In this document: positions 1-6,871 of the stretch, one piece after another
Position numbering within the stretch: position 1 is the stretch's first letter
Layout: each line of letters begins with the position of its first letter
DNA from: Paracoccaceae bacterium
GTDB taxonomy: Bacteria > Pseudomonadota > Alphaproteobacteria > Rhodobacterales > Rhodobacteraceae
Assembly (NCBI GenBank): GCA_003511785.1
Contig: DOIS01000305.1
Span: 1 to 13,686 of the forward strand
Length of the DNA stretch: 13,686 nucleotides
Direction of reading: 5' to 3'
Notes under the pieces: model-generated
Told to the model about the DNA's origin: nothing
The model's input: the letters and a program-made list of their open reading frames with translations, nothing else
Database searches by the model: none
Translations under genes and position numbers: made by a program

Positions 1-18
1 CTGGATACGCGAAGCGAC

Positions 19-633
19 CTAGTCCTTGCCGCAGAGACGCCCGATGCCGCGCGCCACCTCCGGGTCGGCGGCACAACTGTCGGCGACCAGCATCCGGGCG
101 GTTTCCTCCAAGTCCTCGGGCGGGACGATGCGATCCACCAGCCCGAAGGCGAAGGCCTCCTCGGCGGTGATCTTCTGCCCGCCCATCAGGATCAGCTTGG
201 TGCGCGCCGGCCCGATCAGCGCCGCCATCCGCGCGGGGTCCGAAGGTTGCGGCAGGAAGCCCAGTTTCATCACCGGATAAAAGAACTTGGCCGAGGGCAC
301 CGCGATGCGCAGATCGCAGGCCAGGGCCATGCCCGTGGCCCCGCCCGCCAGCGCCCCGTTCAGCGCCGCGACCGTCAGGCAAGGCAGCGCGGCGATGGCC
401 CCCGACAGTTCTTCCCACAGGGGCGAGGTCGCCAGCCCGGCGCGCGCCGCCTCGAGATCGGCGCCCGCACTGAATACCTTGCCCGCGCCGGTCAGGATCA
501 GCGCGCGGGCCGATTGCGCCTCGCGCGCGATACGCACGAGTTCTTCCAGCATCTCGGCGGTCAGCGAATTGGCCTTGTCGGGCCGGTCGATGGTGACGGT
601 CCACAGCCCGCCCTGCTGGTCCAGCCGGATCAC
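19..633 (-). CDS. Enoyl-CoA hydratase/isomerase (crotonase) family protein lacking the catalytic glutamates
   Basis: This is a 204-residue crotonase-fold protein. The fold is shown by FSAGADL (54-60) and LAGGATGMALACDLRIA (95-111), which supply the two oxyanion-hole backbone amides (about A57 and G98), and by the late GLVDRIV segment (164-170). At about 204 residues it is shorter than the usual ~260, because the C-terminal helical region is cut short. Aligned by eye with mitochondrial enoyl-CoA hydratase, the position of catalytic Glu144 is V121 (YPVMKLG) and that of Glu164 is K146, so ordinary hydratase chemistry is not supported. It may be an isomerase, hydrolase or other acyl-CoA enzyme. 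The start is GTG at 633, overlapping the SDR stop codon by 4 bases (GTGA), which suggests translational coupling and a shared pathway. The family is certain; the reaction is unknown. Confidence 0.85.
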   Translation of the reverse strand: MIRLDQQGGLWTVTIDRPDKANSLTAEMLEELVRIAREAQSARALILTGAGKVFSAGADLEAARAGLATSPLWEELSGAIAALPCLTVAALNGALAGGATGMALACDLRIAVPSAKFFYPVMKLGFLPQPSDPARMAALIGPARTKLILMGGQKITAEEAFAFGLVDRIVPPEDLEETARMLVADSCAADPEVARGIGRLCGKD

Positions 634-1379
634 GTCAGGCCCACCAATTGCCGGATGCCACCGTCACGCAACGAGATCTCGTCGCCCAGATAGGCGTCGG
701 CCTCGGTGCCGCACATCCACAACAGCGCCCGCGCCGGCCAGTCAGCCGGGATATGATCGGACCAGTCAAGCTGGCTCACCGGGTTGATGCCCGAGGACTT
801 GATCTCGCGCTGCATCTGCGTGGCGACCGTGCCCGGCGACAGGCCGATAGCGCGGATGCCCTTGTCACGCTCTTCCTTGTCGAGGCAGCGGGTCAGCATC
901 GCCGCCCCGGCCTTGGAGGCGCAGTAATGGCTCCATGCCTCGACCGGGCCATGGGCCGCGCCGGAACTGACCGTCAGGACAGAGCCGCCGCCCGCCATCC
1001 GCATCACCGGAACGGCGGCGCGCATGACGTGGAACACGCCCTTTAGGTTGATGTCGATGGCCTGGCCCCAGCCTTCGGGGTCGGCCTCGGCCATGTGCGA
1101 GATCGGCTCGATCACGCCGGCATTGCAGATCGCCACATCCAACCCGCCGAACCCCTCGACCGCGGCCTGCACGGCCCGGTCCACGTCCTCATAGCGGCTC
1201 ACATCGCAGGTCACGGACAGGGCGCGCTCACCGATCTCGTCGGCCATAGCGTCGATCTCGCCGGCGCTTCGGGCCGTCAGAACGACATTTGCGCCGGCCT
1301 CCGCGAAGACCCGCCCCGCCTCGGCACCGATCCCCCGGCTGGCGCCGGTGATCAGCACGGTCTTTCCTGTCATATCCAT
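630..1379 (-). CDS. SDR family NAD(P)-dependent oxidoreductase
   Basis: This is a classical short-chain dehydrogenase/reductase of 249 residues, a normal length for the family. Visible motifs are the Rossmann glycine motif TGASRGIG (11-18), NAG (86-88), the structural Asn in INLKG (N111), catalytic Ser139 in VSSG, and the Tyr/Lys pair in YCASK (Y152, K156). An arginine just after the second strand (LTAR, R37) hints at NADP(H) preference. The substrate cannot be read from the sequence. The frame is open to an ATG at 1520, but the first 47 codons of that version look non-coding and would precede the conserved Rossmann strand. ATG 1379 is chosen because an AAAGGG element lies about 10 bases upstream. 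ATG 1373 is a possible alternative. The gene is first of a two-gene minus-strand unit with the crotonase-family gene and diverges from the DUF2125 gene. Confidence 0.9.
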   Translation of the reverse strand: MDMTGKTVLITGASRGIGAEAGRVFAEAGANVVLTARSAGEIDAMADEIGERALSVTCDVSRYEDVDRAVQAAVEGFGGLDVAICNAGVIEPISHMAEADPEGWGQAIDINLKGVFHVMRAAVPVMRMAGGGSVLTVSSGAAHGPVEAWSHYCASKAGAAMLTRCLDKEERDKGIRAIGLSPGTVATQMQREIKSSGINPVSQLDWSDHIPADWPARALLWMCGTEADAYLGDEISLRDGGIRQLVGLT

Positions 1380-1456
1380 TGGCCCAAGCCCTTTTCGCAG
1401 CGTCACTTCACACGGAGTGGTAATCGGCGCGCCCGCTCGCGTCCAGCCCCGCCCCC

Positions 1457-1485
1457 TTGACGCCCGCGCCGTCAGGGCAGACGAT
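1457..1485 (+). promoter_or_regulatory. Possible promoter of the DUF2125 gene, in the divergent intergenic region
   Basis: TTGACG at 1457-1462 closely matches the sigma-70 -35 consensus. With a 17-base spacer it is followed by GACGAT (1480-1485), a weak -10. This would start transcription about 30 bases before the ATG at 1519. The rest of the 139-base gap (1380-1518) must also hold the SDR promoter on the other strand. Only a poor candidate is visible there: TGGACG, reverse complement of 1440-1445, then TACCAC 17 bases on. Assigned by eye from consensus only. Confidence 0.3.
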
Positions 1486-1518
1486 GAGCCACGGGATTTC
1501 ATGGCGAAAGGTGCTTTC

Positions 1519-3054
1519 ATGTCTGTATTGGTTCGGCGCGGCGCAACCGCCGCGATGGTTTATCTCGTGGCAGTCCAGGGCGCCTGGGCCGATCTCACCG
1601 CGCAAGATGTCTGGTCGGACTGGCGCGCCTATCTGAGCGGAGCGGGATATGACATTTCCGTCAGCGAAAGCCGGTCCGGCGATACCCTGACCCTGACCGA
1701 TCTGACGATGCGAGTTCCGATCGACGACATGGGCGAGGGCGAAACCGGCCAATTCGCCGTGTCCATCCCGGAAGTGACCCTGACCGAGCGGGACGACGGC
1801 ACGGTATCGGTGGGCATGTCGCCCGAGATGCCGATGACCCTGTCGGGCGACATGGACGGCGAATCGACCGAGGCCGTGCTGAACTACACGCAGACCGGGA
1901 TGACCATGCTGGTGTCCGGCGCGCCCGGGGACATGACCTATGCCTATAGCGCGTCAAAGGCCGCCCTCGACCTGGTGTCGCTCACGATCGACGGGGCCCC
2001 GGCGCCCGAGGGGATGCTGGATGTCTCCGTCACCATGGAAAACCTTGCCAACACGACCGGCATGACGGTCGGAGAGATGCGTCGCATCGATCAGGACATG
2101 ACGGCCGGCGCGCTGGACTACTCCGTGTCCTTCGACGACCCGGATACGGACGATGCCGTGCAGATCGAGGGGCGGCTGGTGGACCTGGCCTTCGAGGGCG
2201 GCGGGACCATGCCGCAGGACATGGACCCGAACGATATCCGGGGAATGCTCGACCAGGGTTTCGCGTTTGACGGCAGTTTTCGGCATTCGGGCGGGATGAC
2301 GAACATCGACGTCACCGAAGACGGCGACCGGGTGCAGTTCACTTCGAACTCGCAAAGCGGCATGTTCCGCGTCGGCATGGACACGGGCAACCTGCTCTAC
2401 GACCTGACGCAAACCGGCGTGAACACCGAGATGGAAACCGCCGATCTTCCCTTCCCTGTCGCCTTCTCCATGGCCGAGGCCGGGTTCCGCGTGCTGCTGC
2501 CCGTGGCCGAAACCGAAGAGGCCCAGGATTTCGCGCTGTCGCTGACCCTGGACGATTTCGTGATGTCGGACATGATCTGGATGATGTTCGACGCGGGCCA
2601 GACGTTGCCCCGCGATCCGGCCTCGATCCTGCTCGATCTCAGCGGCAAGGCGAAACTGCTCTTCGACGTGTTCGACACCGAGGCGGCGATGGCCATGGGC
2701 GAAGGCGACGCCCAGCCGGCCGAACTGGAACAGCTCTCGATCGACCGCCTGCTGGTCTCCGCCGCCGGTGCGCAACTGACCGGCGAGGGGGATTTCACCT
2801 TCGACAACAGCGACCTCCAGTCCTTCGGCGGCGCCCCGCGGCCCGAGGGCGAGATGTCCGTGCAACTGGTGGGGGCGAATGCCCTTCTCGACCGGCTGAT
2901 CCAGATGGGGCTGGTCTCGCAGGAAGAGGCGATGCAGGCCCGGATGATGGTCGGCATGTTCGCCCGTCCCGGCGAGGGCGAGGACACGCTGATCTCGAAC
3001 GTCGTGGTCAACGAACAGGGCCAGGTTCTGGTGAACGGCAACCGGATCAAGTGA
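1519..3054 (+). CDS. Secreted DUF2125 domain-containing protein
   Basis: The protein has 511 residues and resembles the DUF2125 family, which is common in Rhodobacteraceae and has no assigned function. Residues 1-24 form a signal peptide: basic start (VRRG), hydrophobic core, and likely cleavage after AWA before DLTAQD, so a periplasmic or envelope location is expected. The mature part is strongly acidic, rich in Asp, Glu and Met, and has alternating polar/hydrophobic stretches that suggest beta-structure. No catalytic motif was recognised. The frame is open further upstream, but ATG 1519 is chosen because AAAGGTG lies just upstream (1506-1512) and it places the signal peptide exactly at the N-terminus. 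ATG 1501 is a weaker alternative. The gene stands alone, with a divergent SDR gene before it and a strong terminator after it. Confidence 0.85.
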   Translation: MSVLVRRGATAAMVYLVAVQGAWADLTAQDVWSDWRAYLSGAGYDISVSESRSGDTLTLTDLTMRVPIDDMGEGETGQFAVSIPEVTLTERDDGTVSVGMSPEMPMTLSGDMDGESTEAVLNYTQTGMTMLVSGAPGDMTYAYSASKAALDLVSLTIDGAPAPEGMLDVSVTMENLANTTGMTVGEMRRIDQDMTAGALDYSVSFDDPDTDDAVQIEGRLVDLAFEGGGTMPQDMDPNDIRGMLDQGFAFDGSFRHSGGMTNIDVTEDGDRVQFTSNSQSGMFRVGMDTGNLLYDLTQTGVNTEMETADLPFPVAFSMAEAGFRVLLPVAETEEAQDFALSLTLDDFVMSDMIWMMFDAGQTLPRDPASILLDLSGKAKLLFDVFDTEAAMAMGEGDAQPAELEQLSIDRLLVSAAGAQLTGEGDFTFDNSDLQSFGGAPRPEGEMSVQLVGANALLDRLIQMGLVSQEEAMQARMMVGMFARPGEGEDTLISNVVVNEQGQVLVNGNRIK

Positions 3055-3075
3055 GCCGACCCGGCGCGCAGGACG

Positions 3076-3105
3076 AGAGGGCCGCGCGCCGGGCGGCCCT
3101 CTTTT
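3076..3105 (+). terminator. Rho-independent terminator after the DUF2125 gene
   Basis: A perfect 10-base inverted repeat (3076-3085 AGAGGGCCGC; 3093-3102 GCGGCCCTCT) encloses a 7-base loop, and the T-run covers 3102-3105. It starts 22 bases after the DUF2125 stop codon and separates that gene from pmbA. The T-run is short, but the GC-rich stem is strong. Confidence 0.8.
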
Positions 3106-3116
3106 GCGTCGCGGGC

Positions 3117-3145
3117 TTGCGATGGGGGCGCGGCGGGGCTACCTC
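3117..3145 (+). promoter_or_regulatory. Possible promoter of the pmbA-cysQ unit
   Basis: TTGCGA (3117-3122), a 17-base spacer and TACCTC (3140-3145) lie between the DUF2125 terminator and the pmbA start at 3182. The -35 half is reasonable and the -10 half is weak. The placement is sensible because transcription must restart after the terminator. Judged by eye only. Confidence 0.3.
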
Positions 3146-3181
3146 ACGGGTCATCTTGCCCCAACCGACAGGACGTTTGCG

Positions 3182-4528
3182 ATGAGTGCCGCGCTGGACC
3201 AGCTTTGCCAGGACATGTTGACCGCCGCCCGCAAGGCGGGGGCCGAGGCCGCCGACGCGGTGGCGACGCGCGGCACCTCCGTGTCGGTCGACGTGCGCGG
3301 CGGAACGCTGGAACAGGCCGAGCGTGCCGAAGGCACCGACATCGGGCTGCGCGTGCTGATGGGGCGCCGGCAGGCGGTGGTCTCGGCCTCGGACATCAAG
3401 CCCGACACGCTGGCTGCCATGGCTGAGCGCGCCGTAGCGATGGCACGCGAGGCGCCGGAAGACCCCCATGCCGGACTGGCTGATCCCGACCAGCTTTGCG
3501 CCGAATGGGACCTCGCCGCGCTGGAGATGACCGACCCCACGCCCGAGCCCGAGGCCCAGGCGCTGGAGCGCGACGCCCTGGCCGCCGAGGCCGCCGCGCT
3601 TTCGGTTGAGGGGGTCACCCAGGTGCAGGGCGCCGGCGCCGCCTATGGGGCAAACGAGTTCTGGATGGCCGCGACGAATGGCTTTTCCGGCGGTTTCGGG
3701 CGCACGCGTCGCTCGACCTCCTGCGTGGCGATCTCGGGCACCGGCACCGGGATGCAGCGCGATTACGACGGTGACAGCCGCGTGTTCCAGTCCGACCTGC
3801 GCGACGCCTCGGACATCGGCCGCAGCGCCGGCGAACGGGCCGTGGCGATGCATGGCGCGCGCCGGCCCGCGACCGGCCGCTATCCTGTGCTCTTCGATGA
3901 ACGGATCTCCTCCTCGCTGATCTCGCACCTGCTCTCGGCGATCAACGGGGTGAACGTGGCGCGCCGCTCCTCCTGGCTGCTCGATGCGGTGGGCGAGACG
4001 GTGCTGCCCGACCACCTGTCGCTGGTCGAGGACCCGCGCCTGCCGCGCCTGCCCGGCTCGCGCCCCTTCGACGGCGAAGGGCTGCCCACGCGCGCGCGCC
4101 GGATCGTGGACCGGGGCGTCCTCACCGGCTGGACGCTCGACTTGGCCAGTGCGCGCAAGCTGGGGCTGGTCTCGACCGGCAACGCGGCGCGGGGCACCTC
4201 GGCGCCGCCATCGCCCAGCACCTGGAACGTGGAGCTGACCCCGGGCACGCAAAGCCGGGACGACCTCTTGTGCGACATGGGCACGGGGCTTCTGGTCACG
4301 TCGATGATCGGCTCCACGATCAACCCCAATACCGGCGACTACTCGCGCGGCGCCTCGGGGTTCTGGGTGGAGAACGGGCAGGTCGCCTATCCGGTCAACG
4401 AATGCACCATCGCGGGCAACCTGCGCGACATGCTGCGCCGCATCGTGCCGGCCGACGACGCGCGGCCGTGGCTGTCGCACCGGGTGCCGTCGCTTCTGGT
4501 CGAAGGGATGACGCTTGCGGGAACCTGA
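3182..4528 (+). CDS. pmbA: TldE/PmbA family protein (subunit of the TldD/TldE metalloprotease)
   Basis: The 448-residue product has the length of E. coli PmbA/TldE (about 450). In that family TldE pairs with TldD to form a cytoplasmic protease that acts on peptides such as microcin precursors and the antitoxin CcdA. The catalytic metal site lies in TldD, and as expected no HExxxH motif occurs here. The N-terminal third holds the conserved DVRGGTLEQAER block and a GRRQAVVSASD segment. The C-terminal half holds TNGFSGGFGRTRRS, the GLPTRARRIVDRGVLTGW region and the terminal glycine-rich GSTINPNTGDYSRGASGFWVENG type block (shown here only as a landmark). ATG 3182 (MSAALDQL) is chosen over an upstream ATG at 3104 because that one lies on the terminator. 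No tldD partner is in the window. The gene overlaps the next by 14 bases. Confidence 0.93.
   Translation: MSAALDQLCQDMLTAARKAGAEAADAVATRGTSVSVDVRGGTLEQAERAEGTDIGLRVLMGRRQAVVSASDIKPDTLAAMAERAVAMAREAPEDPHAGLADPDQLCAEWDLAALEMTDPTPEPEAQALERDALAAEAAALSVEGVTQVQGAGAAYGANEFWMAATNGFSGGFGRTRRSTSCVAISGTGTGMQRDYDGDSRVFQSDLRDASDIGRSAGERAVAMHGARRPATGRYPVLFDERISSSLISHLLSAINGVNVARRSSWLLDAVGETVLPDHLSLVEDPRLPRLPGSRPFDGEGLPTRARRIVDRGVLTGWTLDLASARKLGLVSTGNAARGTSAPPSPSTWNVELTPGTQSRDDLLCDMGTGLLVTSMIGSTINPNTGDYSRGASGFWVENGQVAYPVNECTIAGNLRDMLRRIVPADDARPWLSHRVPSLLVEGMTLAGT
4502..4508 (+). promoter_or_regulatory. Ribosome binding site that fixes a TTG start for the cysQ-like gene
   Basis: GAAGGGA lies 6 bases before TTG 4515. 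In this frame a TGA stop occurs at 4509-4511, so no start further upstream is possible, and the next usable codon is well inside the protein. The site sits inside the 3' end of pmbA, so ribosomes finishing pmbA could re-initiate here. Confidence 0.6.
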
Positions 4529-5297
4529 CGATCTGGCGCTGCTGATCGAGGCGGCGCGCGAGGCCGGGCGCATCGCCTGCGGTTTCATCGGCGAGGACGC
4601 CGCGCGCTGGGACAAGCCCGGGGGCGAGGGGCCGGTGACAGAGGCCGACCTCGCGGTGAATGACCACCTCGAAAGCGCCTTGCGCGGGGCGCGTCCCGAC
4701 TATGGCTGGCTCAGCGAAGAGACCGAGGACGACCCCGAGCGGTTGGACCGCGACAAGGTGTTCATCGTCGATCCGATCGACGGGACCCGCAGCTTCATGG
4801 ACGGCTCACGCACCTGGGCCCATGCCCTGGCGGTGACCGAAAACGGCGTGCCGACCGCCGCCGTGGTCTACCTGCCGCAACGTGACATGCTGTATCACGC
4901 CGCGGCGGGACGGGGCGCGTTTCTCAACGGCACGCCGATCGGCGCTTCGCCCCGCGACGGGCTGGACCAGGCGCAGATCCTGGCTGCCCGCCCGGCGATG
5001 GAGGCCACCCATTGGGACCGAGAGGTGCCCGCCTTCAAACGGGCCTACCGTCCCTCGCTGGCCTATCGTATGGCGCTGGTCGCACAGGGACGGTTCGACG
5101 GGATGCTGACCCTTCGGCCCAGCTGGGAATGGGACATCGCCGCCGGCGCGCTGCTGCTCCAGGAGGCGGGCGGTGCCTGTTCCGACCGCCGGGGCCGCGC
5201 GCTTCGCTTCAACAACCCGCACCCCAAGCTCGACGGCGTGGTGGCGGGCGGACAGGCGATCCATGCCAAGGTTCTGGCCGCCCTGCGCCGCCGCTGA
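4515..5297 (+). CDS. cysQ: Inositol monophosphatase family / CysQ-like 3'(2'),5'-bisphosphate nucleotidase
   Basis: This is a 260-residue lithium-sensitive, Mg-dependent phosphatase of the inositol monophosphatase superfamily. Metal-site motifs are intact: PVTEAD (40-45), WLSEE (65-69, metal-binding E68), DPIDGT (86-91, metal-binding D86 and D89) and WEWDIAAG (203-210, D206). CysQ enzymes hydrolyse 3'-phosphoadenosine 5'-phosphate, a by-product of sulfate assimilation; inositol monophosphatase or related sugar-phosphate activity cannot be excluded, so the symbol is provisional. Translation starts at TTG 4515, 14 bases inside pmbA, as forced by an in-frame stop at 4509. It is probably co-transcribed with pmbA, and the DUF4170 gene follows after 85 bases with its own likely promoter. 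Confidence 0.88.
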   Translation: MREPDDLALLIEAAREAGRIACGFIGEDAARWDKPGGEGPVTEADLAVNDHLESALRGARPDYGWLSEETEDDPERLDRDKVFIVDPIDGTRSFMDGSRTWAHALAVTENGVPTAAVVYLPQRDMLYHAAAGRGAFLNGTPIGASPRDGLDQAQILAARPAMEATHWDREVPAFKRAYRPSLAYRMALVAQGRFDGMLTLRPSWEWDIAAGALLLQEAGGACSDRRGRALRFNNPHPKLDGVVAGGQAIHAKVLAALRRR

Positions 5298-5312
5298 CCC
5301 CGTGCCCCGCGC

Positions 5313-5340
5313 TTGACCCGAAGGGCCAAAGGCGTAGGTT
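5313..5340 (+). promoter_or_regulatory. Likely promoter for the DUF4170-waaA-lpxK unit
   Basis: TTGACC (5313-5318) and TAGGTT (5335-5340) are separated by 16 bases, about 43 bases before the DUF4170 ATG. The -35 matches five of six consensus positions. It lies in the 85-base gap after the cysQ-like gene and would let the lipid A genes be transcribed separately from pmbA-cysQ. Consensus match only. Confidence 0.45.
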
Positions 5341-5382
5341 GCCGGCACGCGTTCCCGGCACCCATCACACAGGAGGCTTTCC

Positions 5383-5625
5383 ATGCCCCAGCGCCTGCAC
5401 CTCGTCTTCGGCGGCGAGCTTGTCGACCCCACCAAGAGCGTGTTCAAGGACGTGAACGACATCCATGTCGTCGGCCTGTTTCCCGATTACGCCTCGGCCT
5501 ATGACGCGTGGAAGGCCGAGGCCCAGCGCACCGTGGACAACGCGCACATGCGCTATTTCATCGCCCATATCCACCGGCTGCGGGACGAGGAGGTCGAGAC
5601 CTCATCGACCGAGGAACTGGGCTGA
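5383..5625 (+). CDS. DUF4170 domain-containing small protein
   Basis: This 80-residue protein has no signal peptide or membrane segment and matches DUF4170 proteins of alphaproteobacteria along its whole length (recognised from RLHLVFGGELVDP near the start, VVGLFPDY at about 29-36, and AHMRYFIAHIHRL at about 54-66). The function of the family is unknown; as far as I recall it commonly lies beside cysQ, waaA and lpxK, which hints at a role linked to lipopolysaccharide assembly, but this is inference. The start is secure: AGGAGG at 5371-5376 lies 6 bases before the ATG. The waaA-like gene begins 4 bases after the stop codon, so the two are almost certainly co-translated from one mRNA. Confidence 0.9.
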   Translation: MPQRLHLVFGGELVDPTKSVFKDVNDIHVVGLFPDYASAYDAWKAEAQRTVDNAHMRYFIAHIHRLRDEEVETSSTEELG

Positions 5626-5629
5626 GACC

Positions 5630-6871
5630 TTGGGCCGATCCTTCGGCTATGCGGCCTACCGCGCCCTGTCGCGGCGCAAGACATTGGCGGAGCCGGACAG
5701 GCGCCCCGACCGCCCGGCCGGGGAACTGGTCTGGATGCATGCGGAAACGCCCGAGCGTGTCGCGGCATTGTGCGATCTGGCCACGCGGCTGCGCGCGCTC
5801 CGGCCCGACACACAGCTCTTGCTGACGATCCAGCCCGGCGCCGCGCCCGCCGTGCCCGCCGATCCCTGTGCCGCGGTGGACCACGTCGAGCCGCTGGACG
5901 AGGATCACCCGGACGCGGCCGCCCGCTTCCTTGAGCATTGGGCGCCCGATCTCTGCCTCTGGGCCGGGGCAGGTCTGCGCTTCAACCTGATCGTCACCGC
6001 GTCCGAGCGCGGTGTTCCCCTGATGCTGGTGGACATCGACGGCACGGCGCTGAGGGCGCAGGCGCCGGGCTGGCTGCGTGGCCCGCAGCGGTCCGCCCTA
6101 GCCTGTTTCGAGGCGATCATGGCCATCGACAAGACAACCGGGGCGCAGTTGCGCAAGCTGGGCGTTCCCGCGCCACGGATCGAGGTCACGGGGCCGCTGC
6201 GCGCTGGCGTGACCCCGCCGCCCTGCTCCGACGAGGCGGTGGCCGAGACCACCAAGACGCTGGCAGGTCGCCCGGTCTGGCTGGCCGCGCACCTGCCGGC
6301 CGCCGAGGCCGACGCGGTGCTGGCCGCCCACCGCCAGGCGGTGCGCCTGTCGCACCGGCTGCTCCTGGTCCTGCACCCCGCCAACCTCGACGAAATCAGC
6401 GAGATCGACGCGGCGGTGCGGGCTTCAGGGCTGCGCGCGGCGGGCGACAGCGGGGCCGAGACCCTGGACGAGAACACGCAGCTTCTGACCGTCACGGACC
6501 CGCAGGCCCTGGGCCTGTGGTATCGTATCGCGCAGCTCTGCTTCCTGGGTGGCAGCTTTTCGGGTGCCACCTCGATGCCCAACCCGATGCACCCTGCGGC
6601 GCTTGGAGCGGCGGTGCTCTATGGACCCGCTGGCCGCACATTGCATTCAGAGGCCCAGTCGCGCCTGACCAAGGCCGGCGCCGCCCGGCGCGTGAGCGAT
6701 GCCGAAACGCTGGCCCAGGCCGTGGTGGACCTGATCGCCCCGGATCGCGTGGCCGAAATGGCCCTGGCCGGGTGGGAAGTCGTCACCGAAGGCGCCGAGA
6801 TGGCCGACCGGGTGCTGGAGCGGATGCAGGACATGCTGGACCTGGCGCGGGTGGCCCATGCGCGCTCCTGA
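5630..6871 (+). CDS. waaA: Divergent 3-deoxy-D-manno-octulosonic acid (Kdo) transferase-like glycosyltransferase
   Basis: The 413-residue product has the two-domain GT-B layout and length of WaaA/KdtA (family GT30), which adds Kdo to lipid A precursors at the inner membrane. Recognisable landmarks are ELVWMHA (32-38) where the family has a W-hydrophobic-HA strand, RPVWLAA (214-220), HPAN (249-252), FLGGSF (305-310) and NPMHPAALG (318-326). Key family residues differ: the GE of the N-terminal S-V-G-E motif is absent (HAETPER instead), the STHEGEE loop reads HLPAAEA, and the GGHNPLEPA signature reads TSMPNPMHPA. No N-terminal membrane anchor is seen. TTG 5630 is chosen because it lies 4 bases after the DUF4170 stop and no better start exists before the first conserved strand; GAGGAA at 5611-5616 is a distant ribosome site. 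It overlaps lpxK by 14 bases. Family membership is likely; activity is uncertain. Confidence 0.78.
   Translation: MGRSFGYAAYRALSRRKTLAEPDRRPDRPAGELVWMHAETPERVAALCDLATRLRALRPDTQLLLTIQPGAAPAVPADPCAAVDHVEPLDEDHPDAAARFLEHWAPDLCLWAGAGLRFNLIVTASERGVPLMLVDIDGTALRAQAPGWLRGPQRSALACFEAIMAIDKTTGAQLRKLGVPAPRIEVTGPLRAGVTPPPCSDEAVAETTKTLAGRPVWLAAHLPAAEADAVLAAHRQAVRLSHRLLLVLHPANLDEISEIDAAVRASGLRAAGDSGAETLDENTQLLTVTDPQALGLWYRIAQLCFLGGSFSGATSMPNPMHPAALGAAVLYGPAGRTLHSEAQSRLTKAGAARRVSDAETLAQAVVDLIAPDRVAEMALAGWEVVTEGAEMADRVLERMQDMLDLARVAHARS

Noticed and set aside
1380..1518. Possible N-terminal extensions of both the SDR and the DUF2125 genes through the shared intergenic region
   Set aside because: Both frames are open, but the extensions are Arg/Pro-rich, would precede a Rossmann strand or a signal peptide, and have no better ribosome sites.
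3047..4615. A 522-codon minus-strand open frame opposite pmbA
   Set aside because: It spans the DUF2125 terminator and mirrors a clear PmbA protein; composition is Arg/Gly/His-rich without motifs.
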